Positions 24,543 to 33,456 of a DNA stretch of 64,000 nt are shown here, piece by piece. The stretch covers positions 1 to 64,000 of the IMG/VR virus record IMGVR_UViG_3300019360_000002; one strand, written 5' to 3'. Below the pieces are notes generated by a model that was given only the letters and a program-made list of their open reading frames with translations, was not told the DNA's origin and made no database searches. The DNA is from a virus. A program made the position numbers and the translations under genes. Each line of letters starts with the position of its first letter. Position 1 is the stretch's first letter.

Positions 24543-26456
24543 ATGGCTAACGTGTTTCTCGACATCATCGTTCCGACCTCCAACGGCCCTGGCCCAGCGG
24601 TCAACATCGCGGCTTTGGGCTACCTCAAGCGGTTCTCGATGACGGGCGTGTTCGAAGGCACCGTCAACATCGAGATCTCAAACGATGGTGTCTTGTGGTC
24701 TCCGCTCACCACCTTCGTGGCCCCCGGCGACATCAAGAAGTCGTTCGCGGCGGGCTTCGTTCGCGCCAACGTGGTCGGCTACGTGTCCGGCGCCGCCGAT
24801 CTGTCGGTCGGTTCGGACAACCCGGGCTCGGTGATCGCGCTTCTGCCGGTGCCGGCTGGCAACGGTGTCGGAGCGCCCGTGATCGTCTCGGCGATGGGTC
24901 AGAACAAGACCTTCATCTACGACGGCGGCATGGAAGCCTCCATCATCATCGAGGTGAGCCAAGACGGTGTGACCTTCTCGCAGGCGGCAGCGTTTTCCGG
25001 CATGACGCCGGCCAACGTCAACGTCTGCGGCGCCATCCAACAGGTGCGTATCCGTGTCGCCGGCTTCGTCATCGGCACGGCCGCTGTGTCGATGTGCGCC
25101 ATCGTCGACTCCAGCGGTGGCGGCGGTGGCAGCGCCGGAGCCTTCGTTCCGATGGCCGGGCCGTTCCTCATTGGAGCCGGCACGCCCACGCGCTCTGGCG
25201 TCGGCATCTACGTGAACCCGATCGATCCGACGGCTGCCGACGACGGTAACCCGAGCACGCCCAAGCTCACCATCCAGGGCGCGCTCGACTCGATGACGCC
25301 GCAGGCCGGCGACGCGATCGAGGCGCAGAAGAGCTACACCATCTTCGTCGCGCCCGGCTGCTATGACGCCGACATCAGCATCCCCAACAGCGTGTTCGCC
25401 TGGGCGATCAAGGTGACCCTCGTCGCACTCGGGCACGTCACCATCGGCGACGGTGTGAACCCTGACGGCTCGTCCACGGTGCCGCGTAACGTGTTCTGGT
25501 CCACCGTGGGTACCGGCGAGTTCGGCTCCGAATCGTACGTCTCGTTCACCGCCCTCGATCCAGACGTGGCCTTCGGCGGCCCTCCCCCCGTACCGACTTG
25601 CTGGCGCGTCTCGGGCGACATCGTAGTTTCAGCCGTGGCCTTCGGAGGTGATCCGCCTGCGCCTGGTGGCCCGGCTGGTCCCCACACGCTGTGGCTCCAT
25701 TCGATGCGCGTCGACGGCGGCATGAACACAACCACCGACTCGCCGACCATCCGCTTCGTCTTCAGCGATGTGATCATCGTGGGCGACGCGATCTGCTTCA
25801 CCGGTCCGCTTCTCCAAGCAGAACACGTATCCTTCTTCGGCGCCGCCCACTTCGCTGGTTGCGGCCTCGTCGAGAACAGCAACTTCCTTGGCGCGCTCAC
25901 CAACTTCGAGGGCGGCTCTGTTCTCGCGGGTAGCGGAATGTTCGGGTGTCAAATCACCCTGAACCTCACCATCGCAGGCGGCGGTGTCATCTTCGTCGAC
26001 GCCGTTACCAACAAGAATCTCGTCACCAACGGCGTGGTCGTAGTCGGCGGCGGCATGAAACTTCCAGCGCACGACGACCAAACGGTGATGTTCTGGGGCA
26101 ACACCGATGTCGGCGCGGCTGCGGACACTCGCTTCCTCACACCCGGTTACGATACGGGGACTGCCAGTCTCACCAACGACAAGGAACTCGGTAACGGCGG
26201 CACCAAGACCGCGTACTGTCTCGAAGGCCGGCACAACAACCCGGACGCTTCGGGCTTCAACGTCGTCTACACCCTGGTCGTGGACGGGGTTCCGTCCCTG
26301 CTCACGCTCACGCTGCCGGCCGGGGCGCCAGCGGGCAACAGCGCGCTTGTGAACGTCGATCTCGCCAGCGCCACCAAAATCTCCCTCCAAGCTGTGAAGA
26401 CCGGCGCGCTCGTCGACGGTCTCCTCGGCGCGACCATCACCCTGCGCGGCTACTAG
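24543..26456 (+). CDS. Spike/fibre protein 2, 637 aa
   Basis: Same two N-terminal domains as spike 1 (IVPTSNGPGPAVNI; IEISNDGVLW; IEVSQDGVTFS), then a Gly linker (SGGGGGSAG) and a region typical of a right-handed beta-helix (NPSTPKLTIQGALDSMTPQAG, YTIFVAPGCYDADISI), as in pectate-lyase-like depolymerase spikes. No catalytic residues can be assigned. GGAGCT before the ATG. Confidence 0.82.
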   Translation: MANVFLDIIVPTSNGPGPAVNIAALGYLKRFSMTGVFEGTVNIEISNDGVLWSPLTTFVAPGDIKKSFAAGFVRANVVGYVSGAADLSVGSDNPGSVIALLPVPAGNGVGAPVIVSAMGQNKTFIYDGGMEASIIIEVSQDGVTFSQAAAFSGMTPANVNVCGAIQQVRIRVAGFVIGTAAVSMCAIVDSSGGGGGSAGAFVPMAGPFLIGAGTPTRSGVGIYVNPIDPTAADDGNPSTPKLTIQGALDSMTPQAGDAIEAQKSYTIFVAPGCYDADISIPNSVFAWAIKVTLVALGHVTIGDGVNPDGSSTVPRNVFWSTVGTGEFGSESYVSFTALDPDVAFGGPPPVPTCWRVSGDIVVSAVAFGGDPPAPGGPAGPHTLWLHSMRVDGGMNTTTDSPTIRFVFSDVIIVGDAICFTGPLLQAEHVSFFGAAHFAGCGLVENSNFLGALTNFEGGSVLAGSGMFGCQITLNLTIAGGGVIFVDAVTNKNLVTNGVVVVGGGMKLPAHDDQTVMFWGNTDVGAAADTRFLTPGYDTGTASLTNDKELGNGGTKTAYCLEGRHNNPDASGFNVVYTLVVDGVPSLLTLTLPAGAPAGNSALVNVDLASATKISLQAVKTGALVDGLLGATITLRGY

Positions 26457-26490
26457 TTGCGAGTCACAACGTACTGAAAGGAGATTCTCG

Positions 26491-27858
26491 ATGGCAAACG
26501 CGTTTCTGAACATTCCAGTCCCTGCCGGCAACGGCGCAGGCGCACCCGTCGACACCTCGGCGCTGGGCTACGACAAGCTGTTCTCGCTGGTGGGGGCGTT
26601 CGAAGCGACGATCAACATCGAGATCTCAAACGACGGCGTGAACTGGGTCCAGCTCACCACGCTCACTGTCGCGAACGACATCCGAAAGCCGTTCGCGGCG
26701 CTGTTCATCCGCGCCGTTGTCTCAGGCTACCAATCAGGCGCCCCTGTTCTCTCCGTCGGTTCGGCCGATAGCACGGCCTCCAACATGGCCGCGCTGCCGG
26801 TACCCGTGGTTGACGGCGTGGGCGCCCCTGTAGACGTGTCCATCTTCGGGCAACAGAAGACCATCCTCTACGCCGGGCTCGTGGCCTCGGTCACCATCGA
26901 GATCAGTCAAGACGGCGTGACCTTCTCGCAGGCGGCCTCGTTCTCCGGTCCGGTGCCGGCGAGCGTGAACTACTCGGGCGCGATCCGCTTCATGCGTGTG
27001 CGCGTAATGGGCCTGGTGAGTGGCACGGGCGTGGTGTCGGTGTGCGCGACCAAGGACGTGGGCGCGGCGGCAGCCTCCTCCATCCTGTGGGCTCCTGGCG
27101 GGGGAGGCGACGCCACGACCTGGGCCGAAGTCATGGGCTTCGTCGACGCTGCGAACGCGCCCATCACCATCTACGTGAACGCCAGCGCAACGATCCCGGT
27201 TGGCACCTACGAGCTTCACGGCTCCACGCTGGCCGCCGATCCGTCTTTCTCGGCCAGGGTAGTCACGTTCGCCGACGGCGCAGTGTTGAACAACCTGGGG
27301 CAGCTCTCTGGTCAACTCATCCTGGAAGGCACACAAACAGGCGGTCCGTGTCTTACCTTTGACGCGGCACCGCCAGGCACACCGAATTGTCTAATCCTTC
27401 ATTTCACTCCCACCCTACGCAACAGTGGTATGGGACCGATGATCGAAGTGCCGGCTGGCGGGTTCTTCATCTTCGCGTGTCTTTTCAACGGCACGTACGA
27501 ATCAGGACCCGGCCAACCGCTCGCCAATCTGGGAGCAGGCGGCGTGTTTCTCATCGGCGCGTTCGGGTCGAGCCCGTTCGCCAACGACTTCCTCACCGGT
27601 CCAGTAGGATCGACACTGCTCTACCAGAACTTCGGTGGTATGCAATCTCCGCTACCGACGAACGCAGGCTTTCTCGGCACCACGCTCCAGAACATCCTAT
27701 TCGGCGCGTCGTGCGTGAATGTAGCTGCGCGGCCGGTGAACCCATTTGGCGCGCTCAACGTCGGGACATCGGTCTTCGACCAGAGCCTCGGTGTCACCGG
27801 CCAGCCCATCTGGTGGGACGGCACGCAGTGGGTCGACGCGACCGGAGCCCCGGCGTAG
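26491..27858 (+). CDS. Spike/fibre protein 3, 455 aa
   Basis: Third paralogue with the shared N-terminal pair (IPVPAGNGAGAPVDTS; IEISNDGVNW; IEISQDGVTFS), followed by a shorter beta-solenoid-like region (ITIYVNASATIPVGTYEL, GQLILEGTQTGGPCL). AAAGGAG precedes the ATG. Three spikes on one shared anchor imply a modular, host-range-determining vertex. Confidence 0.82.
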   Translation: MANAFLNIPVPAGNGAGAPVDTSALGYDKLFSLVGAFEATINIEISNDGVNWVQLTTLTVANDIRKPFAALFIRAVVSGYQSGAPVLSVGSADSTASNMAALPVPVVDGVGAPVDVSIFGQQKTILYAGLVASVTIEISQDGVTFSQAASFSGPVPASVNYSGAIRFMRVRVMGLVSGTGVVSVCATKDVGAAAASSILWAPGGGGDATTWAEVMGFVDAANAPITIYVNASATIPVGTYELHGSTLAADPSFSARVVTFADGAVLNNLGQLSGQLILEGTQTGGPCLTFDAAPPGTPNCLILHFTPTLRNSGMGPMIEVPAGGFFIFACLFNGTYESGPGQPLANLGAGGVFLIGAFGSSPFANDFLTGPVGSTLLYQNFGGMQSPLPTNAGFLGTTLQNILFGASCVNVAARPVNPFGALNVGTSVFDQSLGVTGQPIWWDGTQWVDATGAPA

Positions 27859-27872
27859 AATAGGAGATTGCG

Positions 27873-28163
27873 ATGCGCAATAACAGCTCGCCTGAAGAAC
27901 ACGCGCGCCGCGCCACCGAGGCAGAACGCAAGCTGGCAATCGAGGCCAGCTACTTCGACTCCTCGCGCATGGCGTACGCCGGCCTCACCCACTACGAGCT
28001 GTTTTGTCTGGAGCTGGGCGTGCTCGACGAGTGTTTGCGTTCAACAGGCAGCGTTACCGCCGTTGACGAAGCTCGCCTCGCCAGGTGGAACAAGGTCCGC
28101 GAAGTGATGCACATGAAGCTGAGACAAGCGCTCGGAAACAACGTCATGCCGGGACAGCGCTGA
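27873..28163 (+). CDS. Hypothetical helical protein, 96 aa
   Basis: ATG lies inside a TTGCG-type palindrome (27868-27880) with AGGAG just upstream. Helical, charged, three-helix pattern. Overlaps the next gene by TGATG. Unrecognised. Confidence 0.75.
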   Translation: MRNNSSPEEHARRATEAERKLAIEASYFDSSRMAYAGLTHYELFCLELGVLDECLRSTGSVTAVDEARLARWNKVREVMHMKLRQALGNNVMPGQR

Positions 28164-28399
28164 TGCCCCGCCCGATCATCAGCTACGCGCCCCCGTCCCA
28201 CCACGGCGTCACCACCCTCATGGCGGTAGGCAAGGACGACGCACCCGAAGGAGACGCCATCTACTTCGACGCGGGCCGCGCCGTCAAGTACGCCGTCATC
28301 GGCGGCGCCGTGGGTGCGGTACGCGGCGGCCGGCGCACGACGAGCTACGCCCTCGTGGCCGCCGGTCTATCCCTCCTCGCCAACGCCTTCGGCAAATAA
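28163..28399 (+). CDS. Small membrane protein, 78 aa
   Basis: Hydrophobic segments VKYAVIGGAVGAVRGG and SYALVAAGLSLLANAFGK; ends in GK rather than a long basic tail. A looser member of the tail-anchored class. Confidence 0.75.
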   Translation: MPRPIISYAPPSHHGVTTLMAVGKDDAPEGDAIYFDAGRAVKYAVIGGAVGAVRGGRRTTSYALVAAGLSLLANAFGK

Positions 28400-28402
28400 T
28401 AG

Positions 28403-28431
28403 TTGACACGTCCCTGCCGCCCTGGCAGGCT
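28403..28431 (+). promoter_or_regulatory. Promoter with 95-base leader
   Basis: TTGACA 28403-28408, 17-base spacer, CAGGCT 28426-28431. Downstream to 28523 is a leader with hairpin GCACCTTCGGGTGC (about 28477-28490) and no ribosome site before ATG 28524. Confidence 0.65.
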
Positions 28432-28523
28432 CTCCTCTGCCGGGTCGTTGGCTCTGGGTTATCTCCGTAAAGAATGCACCTTCGGGTGCTCTCCCAGACC
28501 GCTTTTATCCGGCACCCTTTCTC

Positions 28524-29114
28524 ATGGGCTACGAAGCGACGCCACTACTCCGACCTCCTGCGATCGTTCGCGCCTTCGTGCCCGCTCTGCCTGGTAGCCT
28601 CTGGTCGCGCCTCGCCGTCGACTACGTGCGGGCTTTGCCGGACGTGATCCCGACGATGCTTCTCTCCCACCACTTGACGCCGCTGGCGATGCCGCCGTGG
28701 GACGAGTTCGCGCACCTGTTCTTCGGCACGGTGGGATCGTGGTACGTGAACGTGGTTTTCGACGATCGCGACAAGCAGACCTTCGTCGAGCCCAGGATGA
28801 TGCCGCCGCCCGAAGAGACCGAGTTCGCCATGGCGGAGGGCAGCGTGACCGCGCCGTGGCTGCCAGAGACCACACGCCCTCCGCTCTGCAAGTTCTGGAC
28901 GGCTGGCGTCCCCAATATCCTCATCACCCGACCGCAGGGCAGGCCGCTCTCCACCGACGAGAAGACCATGATCGGCAAGTACGCGGCCGTGGTCACCGAT
29001 ATCGAAGCCGCCGTCGCCTCGATGGAGAAGGCGCTCGACCGACGCGTCTACACCTCACTGAACGTAGTCATAGAAGCCGAATTGCGATCCGCAACCGCCG
29101 GGGGTGCTCCGTGA
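28524..29114 (+). CDS. Hypothetical protein, 196 aa
   Basis: Follows a clear promoter but lacks a ribosome site, so the exact start is uncertain. Hydrophobic Leu/Pro-rich N-terminal half (IPTMLLSHHLTPLAMPPWDEF) without an obvious transmembrane helix. Start of the next gene overlaps (GTGA). Unrecognised. Confidence 0.7.
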   Translation: MGYEATPLLRPPAIVRAFVPALPGSLWSRLAVDYVRALPDVIPTMLLSHHLTPLAMPPWDEFAHLFFGTVGSWYVNVVFDDRDKQTFVEPRMMPPPEETEFAMAEGSVTAPWLPETTRPPLCKFWTAGVPNILITRPQGRPLSTDEKTMIGKYAAVVTDIEAAVASMEKALDRRVYTSLNVVIEAELRSATAGGAP

Positions 29115-29288
29115 GTCTGGAAAAACTTCAAGACCGCCACGTCACCGTCTTCTTCAAGGACTGCTCACGAGGGCGTCCTGCGCAAGCTCGCTCACCACGA
29201 TCGTGCCTGGTGCGTCGAGGTGGAGAAGGACGGCAAGCTGTATCAGGTGCAGTTCCTCGACTGGGTTCCCTTAAACATCGTCGGCTAG
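29111..29288 (+). pseudogene. Small gene with +1 frameshift
   Basis: GTG overlaps the upstream stop and codes MSLEKLQDRHVTVFFKDC; at T29165 the sensible frame moves by one base to HEGVLRKLAHHDRAWC and VEKDGKLYQVQFLDWVP before TAG 29286-29288, just ahead of the next ribosome site. One extra base would explain it. Together about 58 aa. Sequencing error, decay or programmed shift. Confidence 0.55.
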
Positions 29289-29297
29289 GAGACCGCC

Positions 29298-29600
29298 ATG
29301 AGCAACCAGCACCCCATGCACGTTCTCTTCGAGAAGCTTCTGGCCGGCGCCCCCGAGGTCACTGGCGTCGACGGCAAGAAGGTCAAGGCGTTCACCGCCC
29401 AGGTGGCCTTCATCGGCAACACCGTGGCCGGCGCCATCGCCGCCGGGCCGGCGGAGGGGACCTACATGATCCTCACCACCGGCAGGGACGAGCGCACCGG
29501 CATGGACATCGTGCTCGGTCGCATGTTCACCCCCGAGAACGTGCTCTACCTGGATGTGATGATCGGCGAAGGCCCCCGGGTCAAGCTCGCCGGCTCGTAG
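29298..29600 (+). CDS. Hypothetical protein, 100 aa
   Basis: AGGAGAC before the ATG. Compact alternating alpha/beta pattern (VAFIGNTVAGAIAAG, TYMILTTGRD). Unrecognised. Confidence 0.75.
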   Translation: MSNQHPMHVLFEKLLAGAPEVTGVDGKKVKAFTAQVAFIGNTVAGAIAAGPAEGTYMILTTGRDERTGMDIVLGRMFTPENVLYLDVMIGEGPRVKLAGS

Positions 29601-29634
29601 TCTGGTGTTCGCGTTTGCAGAAAGGAGGTAGACC

Positions 29635-29892
29635 ATGCGCCCAAGTACGTGCCGAAACGTCCTCTACCACAGCCACGACTTCAACGGAGAGTCGTTCGCG
29701 GCGATGATCACCGAAGTCAACCCGATCAAGGGATCGCAAGTCGACGAATCAGACGAACGAGGCTACCTCGTTGGTCTCCACGTAATGCCGCCGCCAAAAG
29801 GCGGCGTGGTCAGTGGCGCCTTCGACAAGGGATCTGTGCCGTTCTCGGCCGAAGTCAAGCCCGGCCACTGGTCCTGGCCGCCGCGCGTCTGA
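29635..29892 (+). CDS. Hypothetical protein, 85 aa
   Basis: AAAGGAGG 8 bases before ATG. Soluble, beta-like. Shares TGATG with the next gene, so probably co-expressed with the glycosyltransferase-like protein. Confidence 0.75.
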   Translation: MRPSTCRNVLYHSHDFNGESFAAMITEVNPIKGSQVDESDERGYLVGLHVMPPPKGGVVSGAFDKGSVPFSAEVKPGHWSWPPRV

Positions 29893-30560
29893 TGCAGCGC
29901 ATCGCTTTCGGCGGCCCCTGGTACCACTCCCAGGTCGACACCCGCCTCCTCATCTCCGTCGTCCAGCTCACGGGCACAGGCCCGCAGGTCGGTCTTCTAC
30001 CCACGGTGCTATTGCCGGGCGACGGCATGCTCGACCTCAGTCGTAACGTGCTCTTGGCCCAGGCGCTCGGCACCGACTGCGACTGGTACGTGTCGTTCGA
30101 CGCCGACTGCTCCTTCATCGGCCAGATCGCTGCGCTTGCTACTACACTTGCGGAGCACAACCAGCCTAACGTGGCGTTGGTAGCGGCACCCGTACGGCTC
30201 GGGCAGAACTCGGTCTATAACGTTGTCCTCGACGATCAGTGGCCGAGCTACACAGCCGAGATGGAGCGGCCAACGCTCGTGCAGGACGTGGCGCGCATCG
30301 GCTTCGCCTTCGTCGCGTTCCGTTTACAGTGGTACCGCGAGAAGTGGCCCCGGATTGATGGCGGCACACCGCTCGACTACCAGACGTTCTTCCAGACCAC
30401 GGTCGTGCCCGACGGGCATGGCAGCTTCAAGAGCAACACCGAGGACTACTTCCACTGCGTCAAGGTCCACAACTTGGACGGGCGCATGGTGTGCGATCCG
30501 CGCCTCCGGGTCAAGCACCACATCGCAAGAGCCGGCTCGCCGGAGGCGGAGACAGAATAG
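29892..30560 (+). CDS. GT-A-like glycosyltransferase, 222 aa
   Basis: The segment WYVSFDADCSFIGQIAAL (about 58-75) carries a DxD at the end of a strand as in GT-A transferases that bind metal and nucleotide-sugar; MLDLSRNVLLAQAL resembles the preceding helix. Found in many viruses to glycosylate host surface or DNA. Substrate unknown. Overlaps the previous stop by TGATG. Confidence 0.65.
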   Translation: MQRIAFGGPWYHSQVDTRLLISVVQLTGTGPQVGLLPTVLLPGDGMLDLSRNVLLAQALGTDCDWYVSFDADCSFIGQIAALATTLAEHNQPNVALVAAPVRLGQNSVYNVVLDDQWPSYTAEMERPTLVQDVARIGFAFVAFRLQWYREKWPRIDGGTPLDYQTFFQTTVVPDGHGSFKSNTEDYFHCVKVHNLDGRMVCDPRLRVKHHIARAGSPEAETE

Positions 30561-30643
30561 ATTTTGGGGAGCCGCGCGTCCCCCCTTGAGCCACGAACGA
30601 CTCGAATAGACCGGCAACGCGCATTTTTCCTAGGAGGGCTCCC

Positions 30644-30883
30644 GTGGTCGACTGCGAGTACAACGCCGATACCCGCCAGTTCACCATATTCGCGGGTCAC
30701 AAGATACCGATGCCATGCGAGTGTCGCGTGTTTGGTGAACGCGTGACCGTCGTCCAGCACATCGCTTCGCCCGATCACGTCATGTCAGGCGCGGATGTCT
30801 TCGAGTGCTCTGCGTGCCGCGTCCGCGTCAGTTCCTCGATCATCGGGCCAATTTTATACCCGAACAACCGGGTGGTCTACTGA
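30644..30883 (+). CDS. Cys-containing small protein, 79 aa
   Basis: GTG with TAGGAGGG upstream. CEC (about 24-26) and CSAC (about 57-60) may bind zinc. Beta-rich. Unrecognised. Confidence 0.68.
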   Translation: MVDCEYNADTRQFTIFAGHKIPMPCECRVFGERVTVVQHIASPDHVMSGADVFECSACRVRVSSSIIGPILYPNNRVVY

Positions 30884-30889
30884 TGAGGC

Positions 30890-30918
30890 TTGACACACAA
30901 CAAATTTTTGTTTAGCCT
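30890..30918 (+). promoter_or_regulatory. Leaderless promoter with operator in spacer
   Basis: TTGACA 30890-30895, 17-base spacer, TAGCCT 30913-30918; the ATG is 7 bases on. The operator AACAAATTTTTGTT (30899-30912) fills the spacer, so bound repressor would block polymerase directly. Confidence 0.75.
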
Positions 30919-30925
30919 GCTCCCC

Positions 30926-31186
30926 ATGCCGTGGAGCAGGATCGTCAAGACCGAGGCGCTGTCCATCGACCTCGCCATGCACCAACTACGCGGAAAGCTT
31001 AGGGAAATGCGCAACGAGGCCGAAGCGGGCGTCCGTGGGGACGACGGCCTTACTGATTACAACCACGACTTCCCCCGCCGCTTCATCGCGCGCCTCATGC
31101 GCGTCGAGTTCGGCATCGACCTGGGCGACCCGCACGACGAGAGTCGCTACCCGGTTTGGGTGTGGGAGATCACGGGCTGCCAGTAA
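30926..31186 (+). CDS. Hypothetical protein, 86 aa
   Basis: ATG chosen because the -10 box ends 7 bases before it and a longer reading would start inside the promoter. Helical, charged (LAMHQLRGKLREMRNEAE). Its promoter carries the shared operator, so it is likely repressed in lysogeny or early-controlled. Unrecognised. Confidence 0.72.
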   Translation: MPWSRIVKTEALSIDLAMHQLRGKLREMRNEAEAGVRGDDGLTDYNHDFPRRFIARLMRVEFGIDLGDPHDESRYPVWVWEITGCQ

Positions 31187-31216
31187 TTGCGAACCGCAAG
31201 GGGAGGACGACAGGAC

Positions 31217-31504
31217 ATGTTCATCTGCGACGAGTGCGAGAGACCGAGCCAGCCGTGCGAGACGATGGTGAAGAGAACCATCATCGTCAAGACCGTCTAC
31301 CATCCCGAGCACACCTACAAGGACAAGCACAAGCGCACGATTCACGATCCCGGCGGCCAAGGCACGCAAATCGTCAAGGAGGGCAAGCTCTGCCAGAGCT
31401 GCGCCTACGGCGGCTCCGTTGACAAGCTCAAGGCGAAGTTCAACGCGCCCATCGACGAGGTGCGCCCGGCCAAGATGCCGACCTCGCAGCCGGTGCTCGC
31501 GTGA
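31217..31504 (+). CDS. Zinc-ribbon protein, 95 aa
   Basis: GGGGAGGAC upstream of ATG. CDEC near residue 4 and CQSC near residue 66 form a split zinc ribbon. Overlaps the dCTP deaminase start by GTGA, suggesting co-translation. Function unknown. Confidence 0.75.
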   Translation: MFICDECERPSQPCETMVKRTIIVKTVYHPEHTYKDKHKRTIHDPGGQGTQIVKEGKLCQSCAYGGSVDKLKAKFNAPIDEVRPAKMPTSQPVLA

Positions 31505-32052
31505 CCGCCCTGGTCGACAAGACTATTCTGGACTGCATCGACTCCGGCGACATCGTTATTCGTCCGTTCGACCGAGAGCGCCTCGGAACCAACAGCTACG
31601 ATGTGACCCTCGGCTCGGTGTTGCGTGTCTACACTCCGTCTGACCAGCCGCTCAGTGTGCGAGAAGCGAGGTCCACTCTCGATATCCAGATCCCGGACAC
31701 CGGTTTCGTGCTTGAACCCGGAGAGCTGTACCTGGCCTCCACTCTGGAATACACGGAGTCCAACAAGCACCTACCAGTGCTAAACGGTAAGTCGAGCTTG
31801 GGCAGGTTGGGTCTGAGTATACACATCACGGCTGGTACCGGAGATGTTTTATATAAAGGCCACTGGACATTGGAGATGACAGTGGTAAAGTCGCTCCGCG
31901 TGTATGCCGGAATGCCCGTCGGTCAGCTTTTGTGGTTCGAGGTCAGCGACACGCCGACCGTTGACTACGCGCGTAAGCCGTCAGCCAAGTACCGAGACGC
32001 AGCGGACCCCCTTCCGCAGGCGTCCAGAATGTGGCGAAACTTTGATAAGTAG
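31501..32052 (+). CDS. dcd: dCTP deaminase / dUTPase family protein
   Basis: 183 aa, normal length for the family. The signature GKSSLGRLGLSIHITAGTGD (about 98-117) followed by YKGHWTLEM is that of dCTP deaminase, which makes dUTP and feeds thymidylate synthesis (with ThyX and Tmk on the minus strand). Whether it is deaminase-only or bifunctional cannot be told. GTG start overlaps the previous stop. Confidence 0.85.
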   Translation: MTALVDKTILDCIDSGDIVIRPFDRERLGTNSYDVTLGSVLRVYTPSDQPLSVREARSTLDIQIPDTGFVLEPGELYLASTLEYTESNKHLPVLNGKSSLGRLGLSIHITAGTGDVLYKGHWTLEMTVVKSLRVYAGMPVGQLLWFEVSDTPTVDYARKPSAKYRDAADPLPQASRMWRNFDK

Positions 32053-32674
32053 AGGTAACCGCGCAGTCGATCTTCGAGGAAGACGCTTCGGGCGTCTGCT
32101 CGCGATCAAAGAAACAAACAAACGCATGAATGGGCGAATCGCGTGGTTGTGCTTGTGCGACTGCGGGAAGAAAAAACTGGTCAGATCTTCCCACCTGATC
32201 GGCGGCCAAGTGCTTTCGTGCAAATGCCTGAGCCGAGAAATCGCATCCGCAGTCAACACCACGCACGGGCGTTCTAAGAGTCGGCTGTACGCGGTCTGGA
32301 ACACGATGTGTGGACGCTGCCGCAACGCCGACAACAAAAGCTACGGCGGGCGAGGAATTGCGGTTTGCAAGCGTTGGAGAGGTAGAGGCGGTTTCGTTAG
32401 CTTCGTAGCCGACATGGGCGAACCGCCGGCCGGTATGACAATCGAACGCAAAGACAACGCCAAGGGTTACTCTCCTCCCAACTGCCGCTGGGCCACACCA
32501 AAAGAACAAGCCAGGAACAAGAGAACTACGCGCTACGTCACGTTTCGTGGACAAACCAAGCCATTAATCGAATGGGCAGAAGAGCTTGGCCTGAACTACC
32601 AGAACACTCATCGCAGACTTTACGCGCGGGGCTGGTCGGTAGAACGCGCTTTTTCGAAAAAGGAGATGCCATGA
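32042..32674 (+). CDS. Free-standing HNH homing endonuclease
   Basis: About 210 aa from a TTG at 32042 that overlaps the end of dcd; the true start is uncertain. N-terminal Cys domain (CDCG, SCKC) as in the 15724 enzyme, then MTIERKDNAKGYSPPNCRWA (HNH core) and a basic C-terminal DNA-recognition part (NYQNTHRRLYARGWSVERAF). Inserted between dcd and the next gene, whose ATG overlaps its stop. Confidence 0.82.
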   Translation: MISRGNRAVDLRGRRFGRLLAIKETNKRMNGRIAWLCLCDCGKKKLVRSSHLIGGQVLSCKCLSREIASAVNTTHGRSKSRLYAVWNTMCGRCRNADNKSYGGRGIAVCKRWRGRGGFVSFVADMGEPPAGMTIERKDNAKGYSPPNCRWATPKEQARNKRTTRYVTFRGQTKPLIEWAEELGLNYQNTHRRLYARGWSVERAFSKKEMP

Positions 32675-32946
32675 CCGCTCTCGCCAAGGACCCGACCGTC
32701 TTCCTGAGCGCCCTTCGTCAGAAGGTCAGGTCACTGGGCAGGCTTCGTGAAGAGCGGCAGAAGTACGAGAACGACGTGGTGAACGGCGCCGTCACCGAGG
32801 CGGCCAAGACGGGCCTGCGAACCGTGCTTCCCAAGATCCGTGACTTGGCGGTCGAGATCGTCGACGCCTACGAGGAGCTGGACGAGTGGCTGGAGGGTGG
32901 CGGCGACGCGCCCAGCCAGTGGATCGAGGAGAAGAAGGAGTTCTAG
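32671..32946 (+). CDS. Hypothetical helical protein, 91 aa
   Basis: AGGAGATGCC precedes the ATG. Three helices (FLSALRQKVRSLGRLREERQ). Followed at once by the next GTG. Unrecognised. Confidence 0.75.
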   Translation: MTALAKDPTVFLSALRQKVRSLGRLREERQKYENDVVNGAVTEAAKTGLRTVLPKIRDLAVEIVDAYEELDEWLEGGGDAPSQWIEEKKEF

Positions 32947-33183
32947 GTGCGAGTGCGCCTCACGCACACCGAAGCGTCCCTTCTCTTGTCTGCCTTCGCG
33001 GTAAGAGAGCCCTTTTGCTGCGCTCGCGAATCAGATGATACTGCTAGTCGCAACCTGCTCAACTTCAAAAGGCCGCTACGTCGCGTCATCGAGAGGATGG
33101 TGTACGATCACGCAGGTTGCGATCCCACGGCTGGCGAATGGATTATGGAGCGCTGGATCTCTAAACTTGCTTGGGTTCTGTAA
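32947..33183 (+). CDS. Hypothetical protein, 78 aa
   Basis: GTG start 6 bases after AAGGAG. Helical with two adjacent Cys (FCCAR). Unrecognised. Confidence 0.65.
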   Translation: MRVRLTHTEASLLLSAFAVREPFCCARESDDTASRNLLNFKRPLRRVIERMVYDHAGCDPTAGEWIMERWISKLAWVL

Positions 33184-33204
33184 AAAGGACTACAAGGAGA
33201 CGCT

Positions 33205-33456
33205 GTGCCCAGGTTATACGCTCAACACATGGTGAAGCTGGAAGTGCTTCGCTTCGACTCGGCCTGGTTTATCTCGTACGAGGGTTTGCCGCTCAACGCC
33301 CTTGACGAGGTGGTGGCCACGGCCGTCGCCGACCCGAACGTAAGAGGCGTGCGGGTGTACCACCGAAAAGTGCACGAAGACGAGACGCCGCCCGAGTGGA
33401 AACTTCTCCACCTCATCGACATGTCCTGGAAGAAGAACTGGGAGAAGCTCTCATGA
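33205..33456 (+). CDS. Hypothetical protein, 83 aa
   Basis: GTG preceded by AAGGAGACGCT. Alpha/beta pattern (VKLEVLRFDSAWFISYEGL). Overlaps the next gene. Unrecognised. Confidence 0.72.
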   Translation: MPRLYAQHMVKLEVLRFDSAWFISYEGLPLNALDEVVATAVADPNVRGVRVYHRKVHEDETPPEWKLLHLIDMSWKKNWEKLS

